From the NCBI GenBank assembly GCA_031394355.1, contig JANNSU010000008.1:194335-258334 (forward strand): 64,000 nucleotides of DNA, written 5' to 3'. Within the stretch, counting starts at the first letter, position 1. Each line of letters begins with the position of its first letter. Below are positions 1-8,739 of the stretch, one piece after another. The DNA is from JAEUMY01 sp031394355 (GTDB taxonomy: Bacteria > Pseudomonadota > Gammaproteobacteria > Burkholderiales > Usitatibacteraceae). A model generated the notes under the pieces. It made no database searches, was not told the origin of the DNA, and saw only the letters and a program-made list of their open reading frames with translations. The position numbers and the translations under genes are program-made.

Positions 1-129
1 GGTGAGAGGGCGAAGGTTCATGGTTGATCCTTGGATTGCAGATGGATTGAGGGATGAGGCGTCAGGCCCTATCCAACGGCTGGCGTTCCCAAAAGGGTTT
101 GCAGTAGACCAAACCGATCAGGAGAATGC

Positions 130-312
130 ATGATCAAGTTGTGCGGTCTGGCTTTTCTTGTTCATGCCGCGCTCAGTGCCTGGTTGGGCGCAGTGTACGG
201 CAAGGCGCTGGGCCTGCGGCAAACCGTCCGCCGCGAGGAGCAGCCGGGAGTATTCTGGACGCTCATCGCGATGGACCTCGTCATAGCCGGTGCCTGCTTT
301 GTGTTTGGATGA
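130..312 (+). CDS. small membrane protein, unknown function
   Basis: A 60-residue protein with two hydrophobic stretches (about residues 3-22 and 43-59) joined by a short charged loop, so probably a two-pass inner-membrane protein. An AGGAG lies just upstream of the ATG at 130; another ATG at 126 is in a different frame. The last codons and the stop fall inside the first unit of a 17-bp tandem repeat (301-351), so the C-terminus is encoded by repeat DNA. I do not recognise a family. Confidence 0.5.
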   Translation: MIKLCGLAFLVHAALSAWLGAVYGKALGLRQTVRREEQPGVFWTLIAMDLVIAGACFVFG

Positions 313-351
313 GACCTGTGTTTGGATGAGACCCGTGTTTGGATGAGACCT
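301..351. repeat. three tandem 17-bp repeats across a stop codon
   Basis: Units of 17 bp start at 301, 318 and 335 (GTGTTTGGATGAGACC plus T or C). Only the last base varies. The first unit contains the stop codon of the 60-residue ORF; the other two lie in the spacer before the MoxR-type gene. Confidence 0.9.
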
Positions 352-372
352 TATCCATTTGGGCAAGGCAGC

Positions 373-378
373 TATACT
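373..378 (+). promoter_or_regulatory. possible -10 element (TATACT) before moxR-type gene
   Basis: TATACT lies 28 bp before the ATG at 406. No good -35 hexamer stands at the right distance, so this is only a candidate. Confidence 0.3.
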
Positions 379-405
379 TTTTTCTGACAACTCCACTTAT
401 TGACC

Positions 406-1245
406 ATGAAATTCACCGGCACCTCTTCCTACGTCGCCACCGACGACCTCATGCTGGCCGTCAATGCGGCCATCACCTTGCAACGTCCCCTGCTCATCAA
501 GGGCGAGCCGGGCACGGGCAAAACATTGCTGGCCGAGCAGGTGGCTGAGTCACTCGGGCTGGAGCTATTCGAGTGGCACATCAAAAGCACGACCAAGGCC
601 CAGCACGGTCTGTACGAATACGACGCCGTATCGCGTCTGCGTGATTCGCAGCTGGGTGACGAGCGCGTGCATGACATTCGCAACTACATCGTTCGCGGCA
701 AGCTCTGGGATGCCTTTGCCTCCGAGAAGCCCTGTGTGCTGCTCATCGACGAGATCGACAAGGCTGACATCGAATTTCCCAACGATCTGCTGCGCGAGCT
801 GGACCGCATGGAGTTCTATGTCTACGAGACTCGCGAGACGATCAAGGCCATTCACCGGCCCATCATTTTCATCACCAGCAACAACGAGAAGGAGCTGCCG
901 GATGCGTTCCTGCGCCGCTGCTTCTTCCACTACATCCGGTTCCCGGATACGGACACGATGCAACGCATCGTCGACGTGCACTTTCCGGGGCTGAAAAAGC
1001 AGTTGCTGCGCGATGCGCTGGAAGTGTTCTTCGATATCCGCAACATGCCAGGGCTCAAGAAGAAGCCTTCAACGTCAGAGCTGCTGGACTGGATCAAGCT
1101 GCTGGTGGCCGAAGACATTTCACCCGAGGCGCTGAAGTCTGGTGACGCCAACAAGATGATTCCCCCGCTGCACGGTGCGCTCATCAAGAATGAGCAGGAT
1201 GTGCATTTGTTCGAGCGGCTGGTGTTTTTGTCGAAGCGGCGATGA
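406..1245 (+). CDS. MoxR-family AAA+ ATPase
   Basis: A 279-residue AAA+ ATPase. Walker A is GEPGTGKT near residue 31, Walker B is LLIDEIDKAD near residue 117, and sensor-1 is the ITSNNEKELPDAFLRRC segment. MoxR proteins act as chaperone-like ATPases that insert cofactors or remodel complexes together with a VWA-domain partner. That partner is the next gene, 95 bp downstream, so the two probably form one unit. ATG 406 is preferred over an in-frame TTG at 400. The substrate complex is not evident: no CO dehydrogenase, methanol dehydrogenase or Rubisco genes are nearby. Confidence 0.9.
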   Translation: MKFTGTSSYVATDDLMLAVNAAITLQRPLLIKGEPGTGKTLLAEQVAESLGLELFEWHIKSTTKAQHGLYEYDAVSRLRDSQLGDERVHDIRNYIVRGKLWDAFASEKPCVLLIDEIDKADIEFPNDLLRELDRMEFYVYETRETIKAIHRPIIFITSNNEKELPDAFLRRCFFHYIRFPDTDTMQRIVDVHFPGLKKQLLRDALEVFFDIRNMPGLKKKPSTSELLDWIKLLVAEDISPEALKSGDANKMIPPLHGALIKNEQDVHLFERLVFLSKRR

Positions 1246-1288
1246 TTTCCGAGGTTGAGTGTTGGGCGTTCAGCGTTGAGCGTGAAGT

Positions 1289-1300
1289 GCGAATATTCGC
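1289..1300. repeat. palindrome GCGAATATTCGC, copy 1
   Basis: Intergenic copy between the MoxR and VWA genes. It extends to the 14-mer TGCGAATATTCGCA and is followed by AAGGAC. A C-rich low-complexity stretch (CCCCGAACCCCGATCCCC) starts about 20 bp downstream. Confidence 0.98.
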
Positions 1301-1340
1301 AAGGACATGAATTCCCGCTTAACCCCGAACCCCGATCCCC

Positions 1341-2516
1341 GTGTTGATACCTTTCTTCCTCACCGTGAAACAAGCCGGCGTCCCCGTGTCGGTGAAGGAA
1401 TACCTCACGCTCTGTGAGGCGCTGCAGGCGGGCCTGGCCCACGGCAGCGTGGACGAGTTCTACTATCTGGCCCGCACAACGCTGGTGAAGGACGAAGCGC
1501 ATTTTGACAAGTTTGATCGCGCCTTCGGCAGTTACTTCAAGGACATGGAGTCGCTGGATGAGGCGTTGGCTGCAGTCATTCCCGAAGAGTGGCTGAAGAA
1601 GCTGGCTGATCGCGTCTTCAGCGAGGAGGAGAAGGCGCTGGTCGAATCGCTGGGCGGCTGGGAAAAGCTCATGGAGACCTTGAAACAGCGCATGGAAGAA
1701 CAGAAGGGTAGGCACCAGGGCGGCAGCAAATGGATTGGCACCAACGGCACCTCACCGTTCGGTGCATATGGCTATAACCCGGAAGGCATCCGCATGGGTC
1801 AGGCGGAATCGCGCAATCGTCGTGCGGTGAAGGTGTGGGACCAGCGCGAGTTCCGCAACTATGATGGCGACGCCGAGCTGGGCATTCGCAACCTGCAACT
1901 GGCGTTGCGGCGGTTGCGAAAGTTCGCCCGCACGGGCGCGGCGGAAGAGCTGGACATGGAGGGCACGGTACGGGCCACCGCCGACAACGCGGGCTGGCTG
2001 GATCTGAAGCTCGTGCCGGAACGGCACAACACCATCAAGGTGCTCTTGTTCCTGGATGTGGGCGGATCGATGGACGACCACGTGATGCAGGTGGAGCAGC
2101 TGTTCACGGCGGCCAAAACCGAGTTCAAGCACCTTGAGCACTTCTACTTCCACAACTGCCTGTATGAAAAGGTCTGGCGTGACGCGAAGCTGCGCTACAA
2201 CGAATTCCAGTCGACCTGGGACGTCCTGCACAAGTATGGCAACGACTACAAGCTGGTGATCGTGGGCGATGCAGCCATGAGCCCGTATGAAATCCTGCAG
2301 CCTGGTGGCAGTGTGGAACACCACAATGAGGAGGCGGGTATTGTCTGGCTGCAGCGCATGCTGAATGTGTATCGCAATGCCGTCTGGATCAATCCTTCGC
2401 CGTTGGAACACTGGCAATGGACGCAATCGACCAAGATGCTGAAAGAAATCATGGACGACCGCATGTATCCGCTGACTGTGCAGGGTCTGGAGGATGCAAT
2501 GCGGGAACTGACCTGA
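1341..2516 (+). CDS. VWA domain-containing protein (CoxE-like), MoxR partner
   Basis: A 391-residue protein whose C-terminal half carries a von Willebrand A fold. The MIDAS-like motif is FLDVGGSMDDH near residues 234-244, so the usual D-x-S-x-S reads D-V-G-G-S. The N-terminal half is typical of cytoplasmic CoxE/YehP-like proteins that work with MoxR ATPases. The GTG at 1341 starts the family-like MLIPFF N-terminus; a TTG at 1344 is an alternative. No Shine-Dalgarno is visible because the upstream DNA is a C-rich tract. Pairing with the upstream ATPase supports a joint metal- or cofactor-insertion role. Confidence 0.85.
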   Translation: MLIPFFLTVKQAGVPVSVKEYLTLCEALQAGLAHGSVDEFYYLARTTLVKDEAHFDKFDRAFGSYFKDMESLDEALAAVIPEEWLKKLADRVFSEEEKALVESLGGWEKLMETLKQRMEEQKGRHQGGSKWIGTNGTSPFGAYGYNPEGIRMGQAESRNRRAVKVWDQREFRNYDGDAELGIRNLQLALRRLRKFARTGAAEELDMEGTVRATADNAGWLDLKLVPERHNTIKVLLFLDVGGSMDDHVMQVEQLFTAAKTEFKHLEHFYFHNCLYEKVWRDAKLRYNEFQSTWDVLHKYGNDYKLVIVGDAAMSPYEILQPGGSVEHHNEEAGIVWLQRMLNVYRNAVWINPSPLEHWQWTQSTKMLKEIMDDRMYPLTVQGLEDAMRELT

Positions 2517-2533
2517 CAGTCCGTGGGCTACAT

Positions 2534-2545
2534 GCGAATATTCGC
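2534..2545. repeat. palindrome GCGAATATTCGC, copy 2
   Basis: Intergenic copy, full 14-mer, 17 bp after the VWA stop codon and next to a CATCACC-rich low-complexity tract. Confidence 0.98.
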
Positions 2546-2550
2546 AAGTA

Positions 2551-2618
2551 ACATCCATCACCCAATACCTGTCACCCATCACCTGTCATCCATCACCCAT
2601 CACCCATCACCCACACAC
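2551..2618. repeat. CATCACCC-rich low-complexity tract
   Basis: An irregular run of ATCACCC/CTGTCACCC units fills the spacer right up to the start codon of the response regulator and leaves no visible ribosome binding site. Confidence 0.8.
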
Positions 2619-2619
2619 C

Positions 2620-3327
2620 ATGAGAATTGCGCTGCTGGAAGACGACAAGGATCTTGCCGATGTGCTGGTACGTTGGCTGGAGGAAGCCGGTCATCAGTGC
2701 CATGCCTTCCACAATGGCAAGGCGCTGCAGCACGTGGCGGCCCACGAGAGCTTTGACCTGTTCCTGCTGGATTGGCAGGTGCCCGGCATGTCTGGCCCCG
2801 AGGTGATGGCCTGGCTGCGAGGCGACCAGCATGTACGCACTCCCGTCCTGTTCGCCACCGCGCGCGATGCGGAGGAGGACATTGTTGCCGCATTGAAGGC
2901 GGGCGCGGATGACTACATGGTGAAACCGGTGCGACGCTTTGAGCTGCTGGCGCGCTTGGCCGCGCTGCATCGACGCGCAGAGCCGGTTGCCTCGGCCATC
3001 GTGTTGTCCGCCGGGCCGCTGTCGCTCGACACCGGGAAGCGTACTGCCCACGTTGGTGCTGCCGCGGTGAATCTCACGGACAAGGAGTTCGATGTGGCGG
3101 TGTTCCTGCTGCGCAACCTGGGCAGCCTGCTGTCGCGTGGCCACATCTCGGAAAGCGTCTGGGGCCGCAGTGCCGACGTGCCGACCCGTACGGTGGACAC
3201 CCACATGAGCCGGCTCCGGAAGAAGCTGCAGCTCGTGCCAGAGGCAGGCTTCAGGCTGACATCTGTCTACAATTTTGGCTACCGCTTGGACTTCGTGGAA
3301 TCCCCTTTGCCCGAGAGCAACGCGTAA
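2620..3327 (+). CDS. OmpR-family response regulator
   Basis: A 235-residue two-domain regulator. The receiver domain (residues 1-118) has acidic D8/D9, phospho-acceptor D51, switch T80 and K102. The winged-helix DNA-binding domain spans about residues 130-230 (VDTHMSRLRKKL recognition region, FGYRLDF end). It precedes the LysM-FecR gene and the CHASE2 histidine kinase, so the kinase at 5166 is the likely partner. The start ATG directly follows the CATCACC tract. Confidence 0.93.
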   Translation: MRIALLEDDKDLADVLVRWLEEAGHQCHAFHNGKALQHVAAHESFDLFLLDWQVPGMSGPEVMAWLRGDQHVRTPVLFATARDAEEDIVAALKAGADDYMVKPVRRFELLARLAALHRRAEPVASAIVLSAGPLSLDTGKRTAHVGAAAVNLTDKEFDVAVFLLRNLGSLLSRGHISESVWGRSADVPTRTVDTHMSRLRKKLQLVPEAGFRLTSVYNFGYRLDFVESPLPESNA

Positions 3328-3419
3328 ACAATTGTCAACGCGGGGCAAACCAGGATGCAGAGCTGTCCGTCTTGGGTGAAACTGTCAGTTGACCGTTTCG
3401 ACAGAATCTGGAAATTCAC

Positions 3420-5111
3420 ATGTCCGCCCGAATGACTGTATCGCGATTCACGCCTAGCCCGCTGCCCTTGTCCATTCTTGCCGCGCTCATGGCATGCGCG
3501 CCGCTGGCTTTCGCCCAGAAGGTGAGCCAGCCACGAGACAAGTCCACGATCAAGGCTGAGAGCAAGGCTGAAGTCGCGACCACGGCGTATTTCATCCATA
3601 CCGCCACCCAGGGCGACACGCTGATCAAGCTGGCGAATCGCTATCTGGAAAAGCGTCAGAACTGGCAGCCCCTGCAAAAGCTCAACAAGATTGAAGATCC
3701 CACCCGTATCAAGCCGGGCACGCAGATCCGTATTCCCATTCCCGAGATGCGCCGCGAACCGGCTGAGCTGACGGTGCTGGCGGTGCAGGGCGACGTACAA
3801 GGCGATGGTGCCAAACTGATTCAGGGTGCCGTGGTCAAGGAAGGTCAGAAGCTGGCAACGGGCGACAACGGCTTTGTCACGTTGCAGCTGGCGGACGGCT
3901 CCACGCTGACGGTGCAGTCGAAAAGCCGCGTCAATGTCGACAATGCCCGCAAGCTTGTCAATAGCGGCGGCGTATTGGATACCGTGTTCAAGGTGGTCTC
4001 AGGTCGCGTCGAGGCCGGTGTCGAGCGCCAGCGCGGGCCGGCTGCACGATTTGAAGTCAGAACCGACACATCCACGATGGGTGTGCGCGGCACGCGGTTC
4101 CGGGTGGCGGCCGATCCGGCCAGCAAGCTCACGATAGGCGAGGTACTCACCGGCAGGGTGGGTGTCGCCGCAGAGGGTGTTGCCGCGCCGGAGCTGGCAC
4201 TGGATGCCGGGTTCGGCACAGTCGTGGAGGCAGGCAAGGCCCCGCTGCCGCCAGTGAAGCTATTGCCTGAGCCAGGGTTGGGGTCCATGCCGACGCGTTT
4301 CGAACGGCCCCAGATTGGGTTTCGCATCGATGCGGTGCCGGGGGCCACAGCGTATCGAATGCAGGTCGCGCGCGACGCCGCCTTCAGGGATGTGCAGGCC
4401 GATGTGCTGTCGACGACCACAGACGTGCAATTGCTCGGGCTACCGGATGGCGACTTCAATGTCCGGGTGCGTGCGGTGGACAAGCTGGGCTTGGAGGGCA
4501 AGGATGCGCAGCGCACCTTCACGCTGGCTGCAAGGCCGGAGCCGCCCATTGTGTCGGCACCTGCCAATGGCGCCCGTATCGGCACTACCAATGTGAAGTT
4601 TGAATGGGCTGCCGTGACAGATGCGGGCGCATACCGCTTTCAGCTCAACAAGGTTGATGGCTCGGCGACAGCCGATACTTTTGCCAAGCCACTTGCAGAC
4701 GAAGAGAAGATTGCAGTAAATCGGTTTCAGCCTTCGCAGCCCCTTTCGCCTGGCGAATACGTCTGGCGCGTTGCCAGCGTGACGGGACTGGGCAAGCCCG
4801 GTCCCTGGAGCGATGCGCAGCGGTTCACGTTACGACCGTCGCTTGCTGCACCGGACGAGCCGCAGGTTCAGGGTGGCAAGGTGCGATTCTCCTGGCGAGG
4901 CGAAGCGGGCGTACGGTACCAGTTCCAGCTGGCATCGGATTCCAATTTCAGACGGATTGTCACCGAGCTTGCGACGGACAAGGCGGAAGTGATCCTGGAT
5001 CGACCATCCATCGGGGTGTACCACATGCGCTACCGAATCGTGGAGCCCGATGGCAGCTATGGCCCGTACAGCAGCTCGCAGTCGGTGGATATCTATCCGC
5101 TTGGGCGCTGA
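3420..5111 (+). CDS. exported LysM-FecR domain protein
   Basis: A 563-residue protein with a signal peptide (about 1-32, cleavage after AFA), a LysM-like peptidoglycan-binding segment (about 58-105, TQGDTLIKLANRYL...IKPGTQIRIPI) and a FecR domain (about 120-245, with TDTSTMGVRGTRFRV). The C-terminal half, about 290-560, has repeated FN3-like modules. FecR domains usually sense at the envelope. Here there is no sigma factor; the neighbours are a response regulator and a CHASE2 kinase. Probably a periplasmic, wall-associated sensor or scaffold for that kinase. Confidence 0.85.
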   Translation: MSARMTVSRFTPSPLPLSILAALMACAPLAFAQKVSQPRDKSTIKAESKAEVATTAYFIHTATQGDTLIKLANRYLEKRQNWQPLQKLNKIEDPTRIKPGTQIRIPIPEMRREPAELTVLAVQGDVQGDGAKLIQGAVVKEGQKLATGDNGFVTLQLADGSTLTVQSKSRVNVDNARKLVNSGGVLDTVFKVVSGRVEAGVERQRGPAARFEVRTDTSTMGVRGTRFRVAADPASKLTIGEVLTGRVGVAAEGVAAPELALDAGFGTVVEAGKAPLPPVKLLPEPGLGSMPTRFERPQIGFRIDAVPGATAYRMQVARDAAFRDVQADVLSTTTDVQLLGLPDGDFNVRVRAVDKLGLEGKDAQRTFTLAARPEPPIVSAPANGARIGTTNVKFEWAAVTDAGAYRFQLNKVDGSATADTFAKPLADEEKIAVNRFQPSQPLSPGEYVWRVASVTGLGKPGPWSDAQRFTLRPSLAAPDEPQVQGGKVRFSWRGEAGVRYQFQLASDSNFRRIVTELATDKAEVILDRPSIGVYHMRYRIVEPDGSYGPYSSSQSVDIYPLGR

Positions 5112-5165
5112 GTTGTGCCGGCATAGATATCAGGATGTCGTTGCCGTGCGCCTGAACGCCGCGCC

Positions 5166-7580
5166 ATGCTGAACCGCTGGCTGCGATCTCGCCTCATCCG
5201 CGAATGGCTGGCAATCGTGCTGGTGTTGCTCGCTATCGGTGTGTCGACGGCGCGCGGCCAGTGGCTGTGGCGGCTGGATCAGTCCCTTTACGACATCGCG
5301 CTGACGCTCTGGGAGCGGCCTGCCTCGTCGGACATCGTGATTGTAGGGATCGATGATGCGAGTCTCGAAGCCATCGGGCGCTGGCCGTGGCGGCGGGCCA
5401 TCCATGCGACGCTCGTGGAGCGCATCGCCGCGGACAAGCCGCGTGCGCTGGCGCTGGACATCATCCTGTCGGAGCCGGATGCCGTCGGTCAGAGTGCCGT
5501 GAAGGTGGATGCCGATGCGCTGCTCGCGGATACGCTGCGAGCGAGCGGTGTGGTGGTACTGCCGCTGATCATTGAAAGTGGCGCAGGCGTCGCCCGTGAG
5601 GTGCCGCCGATTCCTGTTCTCGCCTCCGCGGCAACGCGCCAAGGTCTCATCGGACTGGAACTCGATCAGGATGGACTTGCGCGCAGCGTCTACCTGCGCG
5701 AAGGCGTAGGACTTGCACGCCATTCCCAGCTAGCGTTGGCGGTGCTCGAGGCCGCTGGCCAGCGTTCGGCTGCGACAGCGCTGCCGGGTGAGGCGGACCC
5801 GGGTTCGGCAGAGCGGCTGTCGCGTGCCCGCGTGCGCGACCATTGGTATCACGTGCCATTCGTGGGATCGCCGGGCTCGTACAAGCAGGTTTCCTATGCG
5901 GACGTGCTGGCAGGGCAGGTACCGCCCGGCACGTTCCGCGACAAGTTCGTGTTTGTGGGTGCGACAGCGACCGGCCTGGGTGACTCGTTCCCGACGCCGG
6001 TGTCTAGCGGTACGCGCCCACTGCCTGGCGTGGAAATCCATGCAAATGTGCTGCAGGCACTGCGCGAAGGCATCGACATTCGATTGGCCGGGCCAGTGCG
6101 CGCTGCCTGGCTCACGGCGCTGATGGCGCTCCTGGTGATGGCCCTGTATCTGCGCCTTACGCCGCGCCAGGGTCTGGTGCTGACCGTGGTGGCCGCCTTC
6201 ACGCTGCTGGCTGGGGCGGCCGTGGTATTCCGTGTCGGCCAAGTCTGGATTGCGCCATCGGCCGCACTGTTGGTCATCCTCTCTGCCTATCCCCTATGGA
6301 GCTGGCGCCGTCTGGAGGCCGCGCAGGGCTATCTGGCGGAGGAGTTCGAGCGTCTCTCGACAGAGCCTGCGCTATTACCGGGGGAGGCACAGAGCTATCG
6401 CGTCGAGTCGGGCGCGGGTGCAGCCATGGGGGAAAGCGTTGAACGCCGCATCCATGCTGTTCGGGACGCGACCGAGCGGCTGCGCAACCTGAAGCGATTC
6501 GTGTCGGATGTACTGGACAGCCTGCCGGACGCAACGGCAGTGGTGGATCGGCAGGGTAATGTGGTGCTTGCGAATATTCGCATGGCGAAGCTGGCAGCAG
6601 CAGCATCCGTGGTGGCGCTGGCGGGCCGGCCCATCGGCGACCTGGTTACCCAAGTTCAGTTGATGGGCGATCTGACATGGGCCGGGGTGCTCTCGTCGCT
6701 TACGGACGGTGATGCGCTGACCATTGAAGCGGTACAGATCAATCCGCATGGCGCGGAGTGTGAACTGTTGCTGCAGACCGCGCCCTGCCACGCTGCCAGC
6801 GGCGAACGAATCGGCGGCATCCTGACCCTGATCGACATCAGCGTGCTCAAGGACACCGAGCGCAAGCGCGACGAGGCGCTGCGATTCCTGTCCCATGACA
6901 TGCGCGCGCCGCAGGCGTCCATTCTCACGCTGCTCGAGATGCACGCCACGGATCCACAAGCGTTGCCTGCGACGAAGCTCACGGCGCGCATAGGTCGCTA
7001 TGCGCGCCAGACGCTGAACCTCGCGGATGACTTCTTGCGACTGGCGCGGGCCGAGCGAGCGCGCGTCGCCGAGTTTGTACCGGTTGATCTGGTCGCGCTC
7101 ATCGAAGAGGTCCGGGATGAAGCCATGCCGTTGGCCACTTGGCGGGATACGACGCTTGTGGTGGACATTGGGGCAGAGGAAGCGCTGGTTCTGGGCGACG
7201 GCGACTTGTTGCGCCGGGCCGTCATGAACCTCGTTTCGAATGCCATCAAATACAGTCCAGCCGGACAAACAGTTCGAATCGGATTGGCCCAGGATTCCGA
7301 GGCAGATAACATCGTTGGCTGGTCCGTGTTCGTGATCGATCAGGGCTACGGCATTGCTGCGGAAGACTTGCCGAAACTGTTCGGTCGATTCACCCGTTTA
7401 CAGCGCGAGGATCAGCCAGCGGAGGAGGGCATCGGTCTTGGGTTGGCCTTCGTGAAGACCGTTGCGGAACGCCATGGCGGACGGATTGATGTGCACAGCC
7501 GCACGGCACCTGCCCCTCAGCCGGGCAGCACCTTCACGCTCAGGCTGCCTGCGATGTCAGCAGCGCAGCACCCGCAGTGA
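5166..7580 (+). CDS. CHASE2-PAS sensor histidine kinase
   Basis: An 804-residue membrane kinase. It has an N-terminal membrane segment (about 15-35), a periplasmic CHASE2 domain (about 40-310), three membrane helices (about 315-385), a PAS-like domain (about 440-560), a HisKA box with H577 (FLSHDMRAPQ) and a HATPase_c domain (N-box N688/N692, then DQGYGI and GIGLGLAFVK). It probably phosphorylates the OmpR-type regulator at 2620. Codons 469-472 are a palindrome copy read as Ala-Asn-Ile-Arg at the PAS start. The 3' end overlaps the convergent hydrolase gene by 41 bp. Confidence 0.92.
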   Translation: MLNRWLRSRLIREWLAIVLVLLAIGVSTARGQWLWRLDQSLYDIALTLWERPASSDIVIVGIDDASLEAIGRWPWRRAIHATLVERIAADKPRALALDIILSEPDAVGQSAVKVDADALLADTLRASGVVVLPLIIESGAGVAREVPPIPVLASAATRQGLIGLELDQDGLARSVYLREGVGLARHSQLALAVLEAAGQRSAATALPGEADPGSAERLSRARVRDHWYHVPFVGSPGSYKQVSYADVLAGQVPPGTFRDKFVFVGATATGLGDSFPTPVSSGTRPLPGVEIHANVLQALREGIDIRLAGPVRAAWLTALMALLVMALYLRLTPRQGLVLTVVAAFTLLAGAAVVFRVGQVWIAPSAALLVILSAYPLWSWRRLEAAQGYLAEEFERLSTEPALLPGEAQSYRVESGAGAAMGESVERRIHAVRDATERLRNLKRFVSDVLDSLPDATAVVDRQGNVVLANIRMAKLAAAASVVALAGRPIGDLVTQVQLMGDLTWAGVLSSLTDGDALTIEAVQINPHGAECELLLQTAPCHAASGERIGGILTLIDISVLKDTERKRDEALRFLSHDMRAPQASILTLLEMHATDPQALPATKLTARIGRYARQTLNLADDFLRLARAERARVAEFVPVDLVALIEEVRDEAMPLATWRDTTLVVDIGAEEALVLGDGDLLRRAVMNLVSNAIKYSPAGQTVRIGLAQDSEADNIVGWSVFVIDQGYGIAAEDLPKLFGRFTRLQREDQPAEEGIGLGLAFVKTVAERHGGRIDVHSRTAPAPQPGSTFTLRLPAMSAAQHPQ
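6570..6581. repeat. palindrome GCGAATATTCGC, copy 3
   Basis: Inside the CHASE2 kinase gene as codons 469-472 (ANIR frame); full 14-mer. Confidence 0.98.
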
Positions 7581-8589
7581 TCAGGAACCGGTAGACACCG
7601 TCGTCGCCACGTTCGCGCGTGAGTCGCCCGCTGTGCCAGAGATGGTTCAGATGCGCGATGGCCTCCGCCATGGCGAACATCAACTGGTGATCGTCGAGCG
7701 GGCGCTTGAAGAGCACAGGCAGGATGTCTGATGCCGCGCGCGGCTCGGTGCAAGCTGACTCCACTTCCGCGAGTCGGGCGGCGTGATGTTCGTCGAGTTG
7801 AATGAGCCGCTCGTGCAGGCCGGTGAACGGCCGATCATGGGACGGCAGCACCAGCGTGTCTGCTGGCAGGTCTGCAAAGGTCCGCACGGACACCAGGAAC
7901 TGCGCCAACGGATCATCATCGGGATGATTGCCCCACACGCCGACGTTGGTCGTGATGCGCGGCAGGATCTGGTCACCCGAGATGAGTACATCGAGATCGG
8001 GGCAGTGCAGTGTCGCGTGTTCCGGCGCATGGCCAAACACGGTACGCACATGCCAGTCGCGTCCACCGATGGAGAGCACATCGCCTGCGAATATTCGCGA
8101 TGTCGTCAGGGGCAGGGTGGGAACACCGGTGCGATAGGAGTTGCCGCGCGTAGTCTGAGCCTCCAGCCGTACTGCATCAAGCCCATGACTCGCGAAGAGT
8201 GCGTTGCCGCTGGTCCGTCCCCAGCCACCCAGGCCTTCGCGCACGGCCCAGGCGGTCAAGTACTCCGCCTCAGTGATGAGCACCGGCGCACCTGTCTTCT
8301 CCTGCAGCCAGCCGGCACAGCCGATGTGGTCTGGATGGTAGTGGGTCACGACAATGCGCGTGACCGGCCGAGACTGCATGGGGCCGGCAAATATCTGCTC
8401 CCAGAGTTCATGCGTGGCCGCGACGCCATAGCCCGTATCGACGATGCACCAGCCGTCGCCGTCCTCGATGAGCCAGAGATTGATGTGGTTGAGTGCGAAG
8501 GGCAGCGGCATGCGCAGCCAATGCACACCGGGCTTGACCTCAATCGTTGTGCCGGGAGCGGGGAGGTCGGGGAAGGGGAATTGGAGCAC
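7540..8589 (-). CDS. metallo-beta-lactamase-fold hydrolase
   Basis: A 349-residue MBL-fold protein with the zinc motif THYHPDH, later metal ligands in FGHAPEH and SGDQILP, and SHDRPF. The C-terminal winged-helix-like tail is typical of LACTB2-like hydrolases (glyoxalase II-like or acyl-thioester hydrolases). The frame stays open upstream to 8730, but that part is low-complexity DNA plus a palindrome copy. GTG 8589, giving VLQFPFPDLPAPG, matches the usual family start. A palindrome copy encodes SRIFAGD inside the gene. The substrate is unknown. Confidence 0.85.
   Translation of the reverse strand: MLQFPFPDLPAPGTTIEVKPGVHWLRMPLPFALNHINLWLIEDGDGWCIVDTGYGVAATHELWEQIFAGPMQSRPVTRIVVTHYHPDHIGCAGWLQEKTGAPVLITEAEYLTAWAVREGLGGWGRTSGNALFASHGLDAVRLEAQTTRGNSYRTGVPTLPLTTSRIFAGDVLSIGGRDWHVRTVFGHAPEHATLHCPDLDVLISGDQILPRITTNVGVWGNHPDDDPLAQFLVSVRTFADLPADTLVLPSHDRPFTGLHERLIQLDEHHAARLAEVESACTEPRAASDILPVLFKRPLDDHQLMFAMAEAIAHLNHLWHSGRLTRERGDDGVYRFLITAGAALLTSQAA
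8087..8098. repeat. palindrome GCGAATATTCGC, copy 4
   Basis: Inside the MBL-fold gene (RIF frame), flanked T/G. Confidence 0.98.
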
Positions 8590-8739
8590 GGGGAGGAGCG
8601 CGTGGTTCGGGATTCGGGGTTCGGGTCGAGTTACGTGCGCGTAGCGCACCAGGGAAACAACGACTGGGGCCTTGCGAATATTCGCAAAAAAATCGCTACA
8701 GCCCCCCAGCCCCGAGTCCCGAGCCCCCAACCCCGAGCT
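8590..8739. repeat. spacer with G-rich and C-rich low-complexity tracts
   Basis: The spacer between the hydrolase and cyclase genes has a G-rich stretch (GGGATTCGGGGTTCGGG near 8607-8625) and a C-rich stretch (about 8700-8737, CCCGAGTCCCGAGCCCC), with a palindrome copy between them. No gene is visible. Confidence 0.7.
8674..8685. repeat. palindrome GCGAATATTCGC, copy 5
   Basis: Intergenic; symmetric over 16 bp (TTGCGAATATTCGCAA). Confidence 0.98.
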
